Positions 1 through 13,060 of a stretch of DNA of 64,000 bases are shown piece by piece; the stretch's first letter is position 1; each line of letters starts with the position of its first letter. Under the pieces are notes generated by a model that saw nothing but the letters and a program-made list of their open reading frames with translations, did no database searches and was not told where the DNA came from. Origin of the DNA: Zonotrichia leucophrys gambelii (taxonomy: Eukaryota > Chordata > Aves > Passeriformes > Passerellidae); NCBI RefSeq assembly GCF_028769735.1, contig NC_088172.1, forward strand, positions 95,341,235 through 95,405,234, read 5' to 3'. Made by a program: the position numbers and the translations under genes.

Positions 1-2439
1 TTAAAAATTAATTCTTAAAAATTATTAAGAACAATTCCTATTATTTTTGGAACAGGAAAATTATTTGCATCTGTGGTGTTCTCAGAGCACATTGTGACAT
101 TTTGTAGCTTTTAAGAAAAATAACAAAATCAGAAGTTTCTCACTCAAAGAAACATTTTGAAAAGTTCTTGCTCTTCAAGCTATCAGTGATAAGAAGATTA
201 CACCAAGAAAAAACCAAAAAAGTAGAAGAAAAGAGGATATTGAGGAAGCTGTCTGCTGAACAGGTTTAAGGTTTTAGTTCTTCATGTAAGCAACATGATG
301 CAAACATTTGAAATGCTACTTAGTTTAAGGGAGAAAGACATCAAGCACAACAGGTCCAAGTAAATCTTATTGCCAAGTTTAGGAAAATGAGGACAGCAGG
401 CAGGTTTACAGGCAACGAAGGATTTCACTAGCAGCAGGACAGTTTGTAGATAGGTTTAAACACTAATATTGGATGGAGGAGATTTAAATTTTGCAAGTAG
501 ATGAGAAAAAAAGGTCTTCCCTCACTTCATTCTATTCCCCCTGAGGCTTCCCTTTTTTGGCCTTTTCACGCTCTTTTGTTCCAAGACTGCTTCAAATGGG
601 AGCAAGAGGGAAAGGAAAGCCTGTTTAATTAGCAGAGAGCACAGTGCCATCTTCCCCCATGCAGGAAGAGGCTCTCACATCCTCCAGCACCATCCTCAGT
701 TGGCTCAGTCATTTTGAGATGTTTGCCAGGCTCTCCCCGAGGTGCTCTCAGCAAATGCTGCAGCACTCTGGGGGAATATTCAATGTGAATGGGGCCTGAG
801 AACGTGCAGAACAATTTCTAACACTCTTCTCAGGAAAGCACTTCATTTTATCTGTTTTCATCTGAAAACAGCAAGAGATCCTTCCACCAGAAAAGTATTC
901 CTGTTGCATGAATTTCATTAGCATAGCTAGGGAGCTCCAACTGGGTACCAAATGGTAGGGCTTATATCCATGTATATATTTTCTGCCATATGCCAAGGAG
1001 TTGGCTGTGTCTTGAGAACATTATAGTTCTGGCTGATTCAGCACAGTGAACAATCCACAGCCAAGCATTCAGGAATAAGGGATTAGAGCAGGGAATAAGG
1101 ATTTCCACGTCACTCATTTTTATTTGTAAAGGTAAAGAAAATCAGTGGGTTATGAATGTCAGATCAACTGGAGTTCCCATATGATTTCCTATGCAAACAG
1201 GATGATAAAAATACATCACCTGCTACAGAGAAATGCACAATTACCCCACAAAAAAATGTGGCTTTATTTGCAGAGCTAAAAACAATTTTATAACCATTTT
1301 CCATATATATATTATTTAAATGCATTTTGCTGACAAAACAATTTTAAAAAAGAAATATAGGGTTTATCTGTCTACAGCATATTATCTGTAATGTTTTCCC
1401 ATGATGGAAATATTTCCATAGCTAGAGGTCTGAGATCTTTCTTTTTATAGTTCAGAGAAAGTGTGGAATTGCAAAACACATCCTAAATATTTATCAAATG
1501 GAGCATTGGCATGGAACATAAAACGCCAAAATATTTCAAGTGTCTACCATGCTCATCATTTGGGAAGTCAACATTTAGCACTTCACCTATGACAGCATTA
1601 TAGGAGATATTTCTGAGAAAATAAAGATAAAAATATGAATTAAAAGCCTCTACAAAATGTATTAAAAGTGAGATTTAAGAACAATCTGAAGAAGCAGCTT
1701 TGGGTTCAGTATCTAACATTACCAGAAAAGTGAAATTCCCATGAAGCAGCGCTCTGTCACCATGGCAACCTTACAAGGTAGCACAAAAGGATTCATCTTT
1801 ATGCAACGCAGTTTTATAAAATCTATCATCCTAAATGTGACAGCATGTAGGATCTTGTGGGTCTGCTGTGACACCACAATGCATAGGAGTTATTAAATAT
1901 AACCAATGCCTCATTTATTACCAGTCAAAGGAGCTACCTTTTAAATGCAAATGTTGAAAATTAAAATGAAGGGTTTAATCAGTAAAGCTCCCCAACCTTA
2001 AATTACCATGGGGAGAGTAACAATATGGGCTTGCCGGCACTGTGTTTTAAAATATTAATACCAAGATCTATGCTTATTTTTGACAGCTGTAACATGACCT
2101 TTGGAAGTAAAAGTAATAAAAACAGTATGACCACCATTTTTTTGAAATAAAACCCTGTAATCTCAAAGCATAAAAGATATACTAACGGGTGATTACAAAG
2201 GGGATTACAGTGCAACCTAGTGAGTATATCTTTAACAATTCACAAGGCACTGCTTTTTACCACATAAATATAATTTATTATACTTAAAACCTGCTTGAGA
2301 GCAAGGTTACCTGGCAAAACTGCAGCAGGTGCTCCAGGTTAATTTGATTCAAGTTATTTTCTGCAGAATATCTAACTGTGAATGGCTCTGCCTATTGATC
2401 TCTTGCTAAGATCAATGCATTTTTTTCTGTGAACTACGC
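1..2439. other. Unique A/T-rich non-coding DNA
   Basis: About 2.4 kb with no recognisable gene, repeat family or RNA. Open frames here are short (82 codons at most), have no familiar motif, and look like chance frames. No splice-bounded exon with a recognisable product was seen. Confidence 0.6.
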
Positions 2440-2712
<273 letters not shown>

Positions 2713-5700
2713 CTTAAAATAGATTTCTTGCACAGAGGATGGTATCTCTCCTTTTTTCTTTTTCCCTTAAATGTCATTCTTACAGTGAAAAATCATACAA
2801 AACAAAATCTAGAATGGAATTGTACTAAAATATGTGAACTGCAATGAATCATAAACTTTAAAATACTGTGATGAGGTCCTATTTTTCCTAATGTTTGTTT
2901 GGCTTTTTTTTCGTACAGCACGTATAAATCTAGAGAAAGATATTTTAAGTGACCTTAGAATGTCAGAACATGCACGATATTGGCTTAGTGAATATAATAA
3001 AAATTCACAAGTAGCCTTCTTCTCATGAAATTGCAGCATAAAATTAACTTTTTTTTTTTTTTTTCCCTATTAGGGTATAAGACCATGAATGCAGGCATGG
3101 AGTCAGTAACAGAAATATACACCCAGATGAAGCTTGGTTTCAAAGGTTTTGCTTGTTGGTTTGTGTGACTAAGAGTCATGTCTATTAAGCAAATATCTTT
3201 GCTCACCACTACAATTAATAATATTCAGAAATAACCAAGGTTTTGAGAATAATTTAATTAGAGAAGTCATACATGTGCTTTTAAAATAAGTATAGAATGC
3301 TATAGTCTTGATAAAGACAGAAACTAAAGTCAGGATTATCTGCAGAACCATCTTCTGATGCAAATGCTTTTTGAATTCCAGGTGAGCTCACAAGGAAGGG
3401 GAAAAATGAAACAGATGCTATGCCATGTGTCATAAGAACATGACAGCACTTTTCCAGCTTTCTTACACCTTTTCACAGGAGTCTGGTGACAGAAAAGAGA
3501 CTATTAGCACAGGTTAGCCAGCTGTCTGGGACTCACCCCAGCAGGAAAGAAGCAATGCAGAGCCTTCCTCAAAAAGCATTGTTTCCCATTAATCCTTTGA
3601 TGGGCTAATGGGACATTTGAAGTTCCATCATTCTTCACGAGTACCTCTGAGGTGGCCCAAAATTTGACAGCAGCTGAATTAGATCCTTGCTGCTAGTAGA
3701 ATTTATGAAACAGAATAAGTTTTCATAAAATATACCCATTGGCTCTTTTGCCCTTTTCTTGCTCTCCAATTGCTCACATGAACATGGAGTTTTATAAATG
3801 TGTGGCTAAGACCTCATTCCTCAACATGATTATGAGCAATGGAAAAAAAAAAAACCTTCAACAGAATGTAGAGAAAGAAAACATTAAAAAAATCTCTAAG
3901 TGACATCCAGAGCCTTCCAGCCTTTCCAAGGCAGCACCTTGGAAGGGGTATTGCTGCTGACCTGCCATCACAGTGCCATGACTAAGATTTCATATTGAAG
4001 CAGTTGTAAATTAATCAAAGAGCTGCTGGTCCTCCCCAGAGCAAAATTGAATAGGGGCAGATAAATGTCAGATATAGCAAGCTGGCTTTAGATTGCAAGC
4101 CCCAGAGCATATTTTGTTATTCCTGTGCCTTAGGATCAAATTATTCAGACACCAAAACCACATATTTCTTCTTATAAAAATAATGTGTCTTTAAAAACCA
4201 AGATTATTCATATGAAGTGCAATAGTTAGAAGTTTATAGTTTACAGCAACCAAAACCAGAATAATGTTTAAAATCTACTTAGCACATCTGTGCTTTTCCT
4301 TGCATCATACAACAGAGTCATGTTTGATTGACTACAGCTTTTTTCAGTAAGAGAACAGGATGAAAAACAGAATCAATGGTCAGATGAGTCTGAGCAATTT
4401 TATCTTAACTACAGCACATTTCCCAGCTCTGAAAGCAATTTTTCCTTAGTATTGCTCATATTAAAATTGCTTTTTAAACAATGCAGTATTGTATCCTCAC
4501 CTTTGTTCTAATTTTATTACAATAATTAACACTAACTGCTTACCAGCTTTGGTTAAGAAATTATTTATACTACATGCTGAATTTGATATCTTCACAGTAT
4601 CATGTAATTTATTCTCTGCCATTGAGTTATGATTTAGTCTATTTTTGTGACTGGGGTAGTGTCTGCATGCTTGTGCAAGTAGTTGAGTGCTAAATTATAA
4701 TTTCCTTCCTATATAGTTCGCATATGAATAAAAAATATAAAGAATCATTCTTTAAAATTTCTGTAAGGTGTATGACTTTATCAAAAACAGAAAGACTGAA
4801 CTGCAAAACTCATTTTAGTCAAGAAGAATTTTGCCATAGACATCAGTAAGGATGGGATATTGCCCTTCCAGAGCTTAACTAAGAAACAAGCTCACAGCCA
4901 AATTATTGATTAAAAATACAGTTGAGTTTACTCCATATAGGTCAGAGAGAAAAAATGTCAATACATTTAAAGTTTTGCTGTGTTTGAATAATCTGATTTT
5001 AAATTGATTAATTCAATTAAAAGCTTCAAAAAGGAATTTATATAAACACAAAATTAGTGACTGACTTTTATGCTATTCAATCTACTGCTTTTTCACACTG
5101 AGAGCAATATATCCATTTATTATAAACATGTAAACCCCCTACACTTTTATAAATTATACCACAAATTAAAGTGTATTTTAATGACATAGTCTGTCACAGC
5201 TCAGAGTCTTAAAAGACTTTCATTAAAGGCCAAAGTTAAAAACATTCCTTCAGCAGCTATTGACTACTTCAAGACATAGATTGAGGGATGTGTATTTTCA
5301 TTTCTTAGAAGTGGAGAACAAAGAATGTACAAGAGAGATGGATCATGGCAAAGCAGTAATGCAAGTAAAAAAAAAAAACAAAAAACAAACAATACTGAAT
5401 CAATAGTAATATTAGCTATATTGATGACCCTTTTCATTACTATAATTCTGAACACAAAACAAATTTCTACCACATCAGCCTGCCAATAATATCTGTGGGC
5501 TGCATGAAGGTGAGCAGGTGAGGCCTTTTTTCCATTTTCCTATGAGTAATTCAATTGTAAGAGCAGCACTCTCAATTTACCACATAAGCAAATTAGTAGC
5601 TTGTTTCATGGCAGAATATTGGCTTTTCTAGAGTTATATCCAACTCCTCTACAGTAAATAATACCACTGTCTACTCTCTCACATACTTAGAGCAATTAGT

Positions 5701-6295
5701 TGTTAATACCAAGGGATGGACTATGAGAACTTTTCTCACTGTGGAGAAACCACTGCTCACATTTCTGCGCCACAAAACTGCTCTGACAGCTTGGGATTCA
5801 CCACAGAGGAATTCACCACTAGTGCTCTCCAGCATCTTCTGCCTGTTGAGGACTCCTTCCTCGCAGAAAGGCGCCTTTTGAAATTAGTAGTTCGTCCCTG
5901 ACAGCCTCTTTCATCACTTGACCACAATGGACTTTCCAAAATGGACATATCTTCTCCTGCACTTCCAGCCCCATGATCTTGGACTTCAGGCTTGCCCTGC
6001 TTGGCTACAGAAAAATCTGGCTCCAGATTTAATAACACATGAAATCTAATAACCCTATGAAATTTCATTCTGTGCCATTCTTGCAGGTTGAAACCGTACT
6101 TATGAGAGTGGGAGCATTTCCTGCAGCTGAACAGGATGGCTTGGATACAGGGCATCAAGTGTTTTATCCTTCCCTCTAAAGAAAACACAGAACAGTAGAA
6201 CTTCCATGGAAGATTCCAAAGAAGTAAAGTTGTGAGGAAAAATATTGGTTTTGCAATCTCTGTCCTTATCTTGATACATAAAACCCATTGAAAAA
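2713..6295. other. Mostly unique A/T-rich non-coding DNA
   Basis: No gene was recognised. An A-rich simple tract lies at about 5367-5390 and a T-run at about 3049-3064. The stretch 5716-6100 is less A/T-rich than its surroundings and carries open frames on both strands (a minus frame of 253 codons at 5757-6518 and a plus frame of 61 codons at 5716-5901), but neither shows a known domain and the longer one runs into a CR1 tail. I treat both as chance frames. Confidence 0.55.
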
Positions 6296-6362
6296 CCATT
6301 GAATGGTTCAGGTTGGAAAAGACCTCTAAGATCATTGTCCAGCTATTGAGCACCATCACACA
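6296..6362 (-). mobile_element. CR1 retrotransposon 3'-end fragment
   Basis: The plus strand reads as the reverse complement of a bird CR1 3' end. It contains 'ggttcaggttggaaaaga' followed by 'cctctaagatcattgtcc', matching the usual pattern of a GGTTGGAAAAGACC block followed by AGATCAT and a 'gtcca' block. The element's sense strand is therefore minus and its 3' terminus lies near 6296. Only about 65 bp are convincing; beyond 6362 the match fades. CR1 copies are typically 5'-truncated, so a short 3' stub is the expected form. It has no coding capacity. Confidence 0.8.
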
Positions 6363-9300
6363 GATATATGTGCATGCTTGCTCTAAGACAACTGAAAACT
6401 TGATGACAACACAAATAATTTCATAATAAGTGCTGGAATTATCATACAACAAAGTAGTTATCAGCTGACATTTGATAATATAATTCCTATGCAAATTCTC
6501 AATGGATTTGTAAGGCATTTTCCCTCAATCCTACCTTGTAAACTAACACTTGTTTTCTTTAAGGAAGTTATTAAATCATTGAAAGTTGATCTGAAAATCT
6601 AGACACTCACCTAACATTTGCAGAAGGCTGCATTTGACAGCTAGAAGGGAACCTCAGACTTGATTACAAGATGACCCACGAAGCTCAATGCATTGGGTAG
6701 CACCTCATTCTGCAGACCTCAACTTTCACACTGCCACTGGCTTTTCTAACAGCAAATCAGTCCTGGGCCTCTGAGCTCTGGAAAGAAAATCATTTTACAC
6801 CCCACATAGCCTAGGCTGACCAAAACTATAAATCTTTTCTGTATCTCAGTCAGTAGCAAAAAAAGATTTGTGCATGTGAGCCTGCACCATCCTGGTGATT
6901 CTGCTGTCTGTGCTGGATCAACCTGTTTCATGGAAGTGACTCTCCTCTCCATGCTTAAGGAAGGCCTCAGGCTACAGCTCAGCCCTATTCCCAGCTTTGG
7001 GACTAGATATGATGCAAAGATTCCACATATTGCTGTAATCTTCATCTCTTTAGACCTTCATTCCAGACCCTCAATAGCAATGAAAAGAGAGGCCAAAGCC
7101 CTAATAAAGACTTTGCCCGATATTGCAGACTTATTGGGCAAAGACTTGAGTTACTTCAATCAGGTCAAGCGTCTATAACCATCATTACAATTAGAAATGC
7201 ATATTTTTTGAGCTACTTTCAAATAAAATGGTTTGAGAAAATAGAATTCAAAGCAAAAATCAAAAGATACAAGGTGCCAAAAAATGCCACATAGCTGTGG
7301 ACATGGGTGCGCCTTCTTAACGTTGTCACGTTGGAATGCCAAATCTGAGATGTATGAAAATTCCTAAGGTAGATTTTGATAAACACTGTTTAGATCTCAC
7401 AACCTTTACTCATCAACCTCATAGTTTTCACTTTCTCAGTATTAAAATTCCCACAGTACCCAAAGGCACCTCATATTCCCCCTTCTACTGCAGAACAAGC
7501 CTGTGTATTAAGGCAAGGGTTGGGCATTCTGGCGGGCAGGATTTCTCCAGCCCTTTGGTCAGATCTCTGTTAGCATTGCAAGGTTTAGGTCCCCTTTGTA
7601 GAGCTGGCCTTCAATACAAAAGGAATTTTTTTTCCCTGAAAAATTAATGGTAAGAAAGATTGACTGTCTCTGGATGTATAATTCAATTTGAAGTATCTGA
7701 AAAATGTTACTGAAAATCACCTCTATTTGCCAAAAGCTGCCAAGCTATTTGCACAAAACCATGGAAAGAATTCTGGGAGATGTCAATAATGAATAGGATA
7801 AATGTTCTCAAGCTTGATAACTAAAAGGAGTTTGCTGATAAATTTAAAATGCATTCAGCATGCTTTAGAGTCATTTTATATAGATATTGCTCCTGGATTT
7901 ATTAAAAAAGAAAGAGTAGTTCTGAAAAACTGGTACTTTTTTCCAGATTATTTGACATTTCAATGCACATAAATAATGACTGGGTGTATGTAATATCTGT
8001 TATGTATGTAGTGTAATGTATGTAATTTATGTTATTTCCTCATAAAATTTTTACTTAAGAAATAGGGAGGGTTTTGGGGCTTTTTTCCCTTTTCCGTGTT
8101 TATATACAAAAAAATATTAAACAAATTTCTTTAGGGAAAATACAAATGTTTGGGCACCATATTCAAGCACATTACTAAATAATAACATATCTTCTACCTA
8201 TTTGATTTTCTTCACTTTATTTTCTTATACATTTATATTTCACATTAGACTTGAAGCATTTTTGCTTCAAGGTCTTTTAAACTCTAAGAATAATGTGGTT
8301 ATGGAATAGGCATCTAGAATACTTAATAGCACATGTAAGAGTTAGGTATTATTCCTACTTTTAAAAAGCTATAACTAAATGTTCATGTTTTGGGGAATCA
8401 GAGGTTATTTGATCTATTTATCTTTAGTTAAGGCTTAAATACACAAAAAATAATAGAAATTTTAGTGGAAATTGCCAGAAGATCTATCTACATGTCATTG
8501 GTAAAAAGGTATAAAATAAAACTGGGTTTGACTGTTTCCACTTGCTGATTTCAGAGGCAAAATTCTTTCTGCTCTCTTATGCTTTATTTTGCTTATTTTT
8601 TCCTTCTTTTACCTTCACCTCCTTGATTATTTCTGAGCACTATGCTACTTAGTTTTGCCTCTGGACGTAATCTTGTTAGGCAAATATTATAGATCTCTGC
8701 TTAAGACCTAGAGGTCTTGGGGCTTTGTCTTCATTAACCTTCCTCTTGATATAGATCTACTTCATAATATTCTTCTCCTCAACTGGTCTTAAATCATCCA
8801 TGCTAAACTACATACAGCTCTTTTTAATTCACTGTATTTGCAAAGATTCTTTGCTGATGTACAGGTAATGATCAAATCAAGCTTATAGACTAAATATTTA
8901 ATATGACTTTCAGAGAGAGGAATTAAAATACAGTAATGAGAGGAGGAGAATGGTTGAAGGAAGCCTTTCTCTCTTGAAAAATGTTGTCATGAACTTAATA
9001 TTAAGTAATTTTGTTATCAAATCAATTATGAAAATTGAAGATATGGAAGCGTTGGAGTTGAAGAGCCTTTGACAGAAATGTAACATTGTTGAATTCTGAT
9101 CACACATCAAAAGTGACAGAAATGCATAAGCAGGGTTCTTCTTTTTAAAGACTAAATGAACAACCAAAGAGCTTGAGCAAGTCACATCTTCCAGGTCTCT
9201 CAGGCAGTTTTCTCTACACTCTCAAGCCAAGCCAGGACCAAGGATTGCCAGGTCTGGGTTTTCCACTTCTAAATTGTCATCCACTGCCACAGCAACAGCT

Positions 9301-12300
9301 CTTTTACCTTCCCATTCTCAACTTCTCCCTTTCCTAACCCTTGGAATATAAGGAGAAAAAAAAAGTATGAGTGGTTGGCTTTATCAAAGATTTTTTTGGG
9401 CCCTACTGAGTATTGGAACAGTCAGTCCTAGGAGAAAACACTTGGCAGGAAATAGCTGTGGTATCTTAAAAATTTGGGAGCAGTTACCTTATCTTTCTCC
9501 TAGCAACAGGGAGACACAGTCGGTAGGAGAAAAGAACAGAATAATAAAATCTTTTATGCCTGTACTTCTATGGCTCTTCAGAACCTTCCTGCCTTCTTTG
9601 AGACTTCACAAACACAGGTAGTTTTCAAATCTGTCTAGAACCAGGTTTAAATGTCAGGACACTGAAGTTTCCCCTTGTAGTTTTCTACTTAGTGCCTTAA
9701 TTTTCCAAGGAAAAGTTTTGAATACAATAACCCAGAACAGGCTGCTCTCACTGCCTTGTGCCAAAAGTCATTGTCCTCCCACGCTGCAAGCATCTCAGAG
9801 GTGCTACAGGTATTTAATTAGCAAAATGCTTCTCAAAAGAATGCTAAATATTCACACTATAAGGAAAAACACTGTCCTTCAGGGAAAAAAAGAAGAGACA
9901 AGAGATGCATAAAGTTTTAGTAAAGTTCCTGTCAGCTTTACTCATCCTTTTTGTATTCTCTGAGCTTTTCGCTTAGCAGAAGAAAAAACACCCTTTCTTG
10001 CAGTCCATATTCACACAACTGCCTTGATCACAGGAAAATTGAACACCTTCAGTGCACGATAATTAAGCACACCTGTAATCCAATTAGTATTTCATTGGTC
10101 TCCACACATGCAGTGGCTTTGTTCTTAGACCACAGGAACCCTGTTTATTACTCAGTTGAAAAAACCCAAAACAACAAACAACAGCAAAACCCAAAAAACA
10201 ACCCCAAATCCAAAACAAAGCAGAAGGGAAAACAGCCCAAATGCAACTTGCAAAGCTTTTTTTTTAAAAATACAAACCTATCGACAACATTCAAAGCTTC
10301 TCCTCTTTCTTTCTTTCTCTGTGTTACTGCTGATAAATTTCTCTTTCCAAACCATCCCAAACTGGCACTAATGTCTGTTTGGTTTCATTCCTAGTGCCTG
10401 TTTGCAGACAAACCCACTACAATAAAGTCAAACTCTGAAGCAGTCAAAGGTGTTCCATGTTGAATTACTAAAACCAAATTAATCTAGATATTGAATCAGA
10501 CACATCCTGGGATACTGGAAAGATTTATTTTTTTTCAAATAACATGCCTGACCACATCAACAGTCATGACCACACTTCACTGGCAGTCAAACATCTGCTA
10601 AAACTGTCAGCAAATGCACCACAGGCAAAATAGGAATTGAGAACCATATTTTGAGGTACAGAAAGTTCATGCTTTAACTGCCAATTAGGTTTTCCTCAGT
10701 CCTTCAGCAGAATGACAGGCACTGTGCAACCATGAAAGCATCAGGGCTTCATCAGTTCTCCTGATAAACTATGTCTCTTGTAAACAGACATAACACGAGA
10801 TACGAAAAACTATAGAATATATTGTAAATGCAAAGAAAAAAGAGATTGTGTGGTGCTTTTGACCTATGTACTCTTATGCGAATCTGAATATTATAATCCA
10901 ACACAAATTATACAAAATGACCTAATTATAAATGCTGGAGGGTCTAGGGTTGCTCTTGGAATGGCTTTTTTACGTTTTGTTTTGCTTTTAGCTGTCAATT
11001 CCTCTGTATCAGCCTTCAAACATAGGACAGCATCCCCACAGTGACATTTTAATATGCCCTGTTCTCAAACACTCCCCAGAAATTAATTCTCTGAGAATGC
11101 CAGATGCTGCCAGTTCTGAGGGATGACACTGAGACAGAAGGAAGCTGCTCAGAGAATTTCTGAAGTGCCCTCACTCACTGTGCAGCAGCACAGGAGGAAC
11201 CACAGCCATGGATTTGCTGCATATTTGAAGCCTGCTCCTCTCTAACACACCAGCATTGCTTGAACACAATGCAAAGACATGGAAAAATAGAAATCAGCTT
11301 TTCCTTATCTGAATCCCACTTCTCAGTCTGAATCAGAATTCCTTATGCCACCTCCCTATGGCTTTCCCCCAAAAAATCAGTAATTTCACCGATGGCTGAA
11401 TAATTACCAGCTTCACTGAGGACACAGAGGTAGATTAGAAAACAAGGACAGATGTTCCAAAAGAGAGGTCTCCTCTTAGCTACACATAGAGATTCTTCCA
11501 TAATATATATCAACAATAAGTGCATAAAACAATAAAGAAAAATCTGTAGGAGAGACATTTTTCCCCATCCAAGTGAATAGGATTTTTCATTTTTCCCAAT
11601 GACCCATATTTAGCTGCTTGTACATATATTTGACCCATTATATTAATAAATTATCAAGCAGTAAAATGTTAATAACCCAGAGGCTGTTAAGTCTACAAGG
11701 TGTGTAACTGCACACCACTAATGAGGCATAAAAAATATACCTCAAAAATTGGCTTTCCTCCTCCTCCCTGATAGTCAACATGTATTACTAGGGAAGGATT
11801 TGGAATTTTTTTAAACTAGAAAAATTCTAAATCCATTGAATTAAATAACTCCTTAATTTTTTTTTTTTCATTTGTTCTGGGAGAAACAACATAGTCCCAT
11901 TTGTCTTCCTGAATTTTAGCAAATAACAGGATCTTTTCCTAGCTACAGTAAAACTGAACATTAAGAAAGTGTTTGAAGTCTTCATGAATAAAGATAATTC
12001 TGATGTAGAATAATAAGTCCTTCAATAAAGTAGCCTATGATTCCATCCTCTCCTTTTGTGTGAGCATATTGCAACTAAAAAAGACTACTTAACTCTCAGT
12101 GAATATAAATTTGAATGGTGAGGTTCAAAGAGAAACTAAATATTAGAACGCTGACTTCAGTCTTTATATTAAAAGACTCTGAGTCTTATAAGTTTGAATC
12201 TTTCTTTTCTCTAATTCAGAGCACTCTTATGGGACTGTGTACCCTCTAGTTTATAACATTTCCTGGATTCAATCACAATTTCTATTTTTCATTTAATTTT

Positions 12301-12872
12301 CCAGCATTTTTCCCTTTATAAAAGGGCAGATATGAACAGCTCCAGCTTTGCTGCACAAATAATCCACAACAATGTTTTGCCCAGGGTTTATCTGGTGTAG
12401 CAGTCACTGTATGACAAGGTAAGCTCATTTCTTACAATATAACTTAGAGACCTCCAAAACCTGTTGCAAACGTGTTATGAGAACCTGTATAAAACAAAAA
12501 TACTGAATAGCATAACGCTCCTAAATATGAGAATAACTGCAGTATTCAATTCAAAGTATTCAAAATAAAAAACCACAGCAAAATATTGAAGTTTGAGAAG
12601 GATTAACCTCCCTTTGATTCACACTTCCATATATGTTTGAGGCTTTCCCATGAAGGTGCTTCAGTTTCCATGGTACATCCTGGCTTGAGGGAATGCTTTG
12701 AATGTTTTTCCCAGTTACTCCATATGGGCTTGACTTGGGGGAGCTCGTTGACACATAATTCCATCTACACAAGAAGCCTGATAAAAGTGCCACTAATAAA
12801 GCAAAAATGCTGTGACTCTTTTAATGCCTGACAATTTTCTTACATGTTGCCACAGTAATTTTTCTGTTCTGT
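6363..12872. other. Unique A/T-rich non-coding DNA
   Basis: About 6.5 kb with no recognised gene or repeat family. It includes an A/C-rich simple stretch at 10158-10230 and a short TGTATGTAAT-like irregular repeat near 7985-8030. Open frames here (147 codons at most, at 9951-10394) run through the simple A/C-rich DNA and have no family resemblance. Confidence 0.55.
10158..10230. repeat. A/C-rich low-complexity tract
   Basis: A run of CAAAA, CAACA and CCAAA units without a strict period. Tracts of this sort recur in the window (22771-22821, 31660-31690, 52561-52628). They could be decayed poly-A-like tails or simple low-complexity DNA. No adjacent retroposed body was recognised. Confidence 0.7.
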
Positions 12873-12960
12873 GTGATTCATAGGCTTCAAGGCCAGAAAG
12901 GTTGTTTTTGATTATCTAGTCTCATTTCCTGCATAATAGAAATTACAGGCTGTCAGCTAG
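12873..12960 (-). mobile_element. Old CR1-like LINE 3' fragment
   Basis: The plus strand carries 'gattcataggcttcaaggcc', then 'agaaaggttg', then 'gattatctagtctcatttcc' and 'tgcataa'. This is the reverse complement of the 3' region of ancient amniote CR1-type LINEs, in which a TTC(A/T)AAGGCCAGAAGGGACC block is followed by a GATCATCTAGTCTGACCTCCTG block. Divergence is clearly higher than for the CR1 ends at 57 kb, so this is an older insertion. Similarity may extend weakly to about 13060. No open frame is preserved. Confidence 0.65.
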
Positions 12961-13060
12961 TACATGAGAGACCTCCTCTTTAAGCAGTTTAATGGCTAAG
13001 AACCTAGTAAATGTATTTTTAGACTTTCTAAAGCCTGCTCTTCTGACTTGGGTCTCAAGA

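Noticed and set aside
5757..6518. 253-codon minus-strand open frame as a gene
   Set aside because: It crosses a CR1 3' tail, which is non-coding, shows no domain, and has no sign of exon boundaries.
9951..10394. 147-codon plus-strand open frame as a gene
   Set aside because: It includes the A/C-rich low-complexity tract, giving a Lys/Asn/Gln/Pro run, and has no recognisable family.
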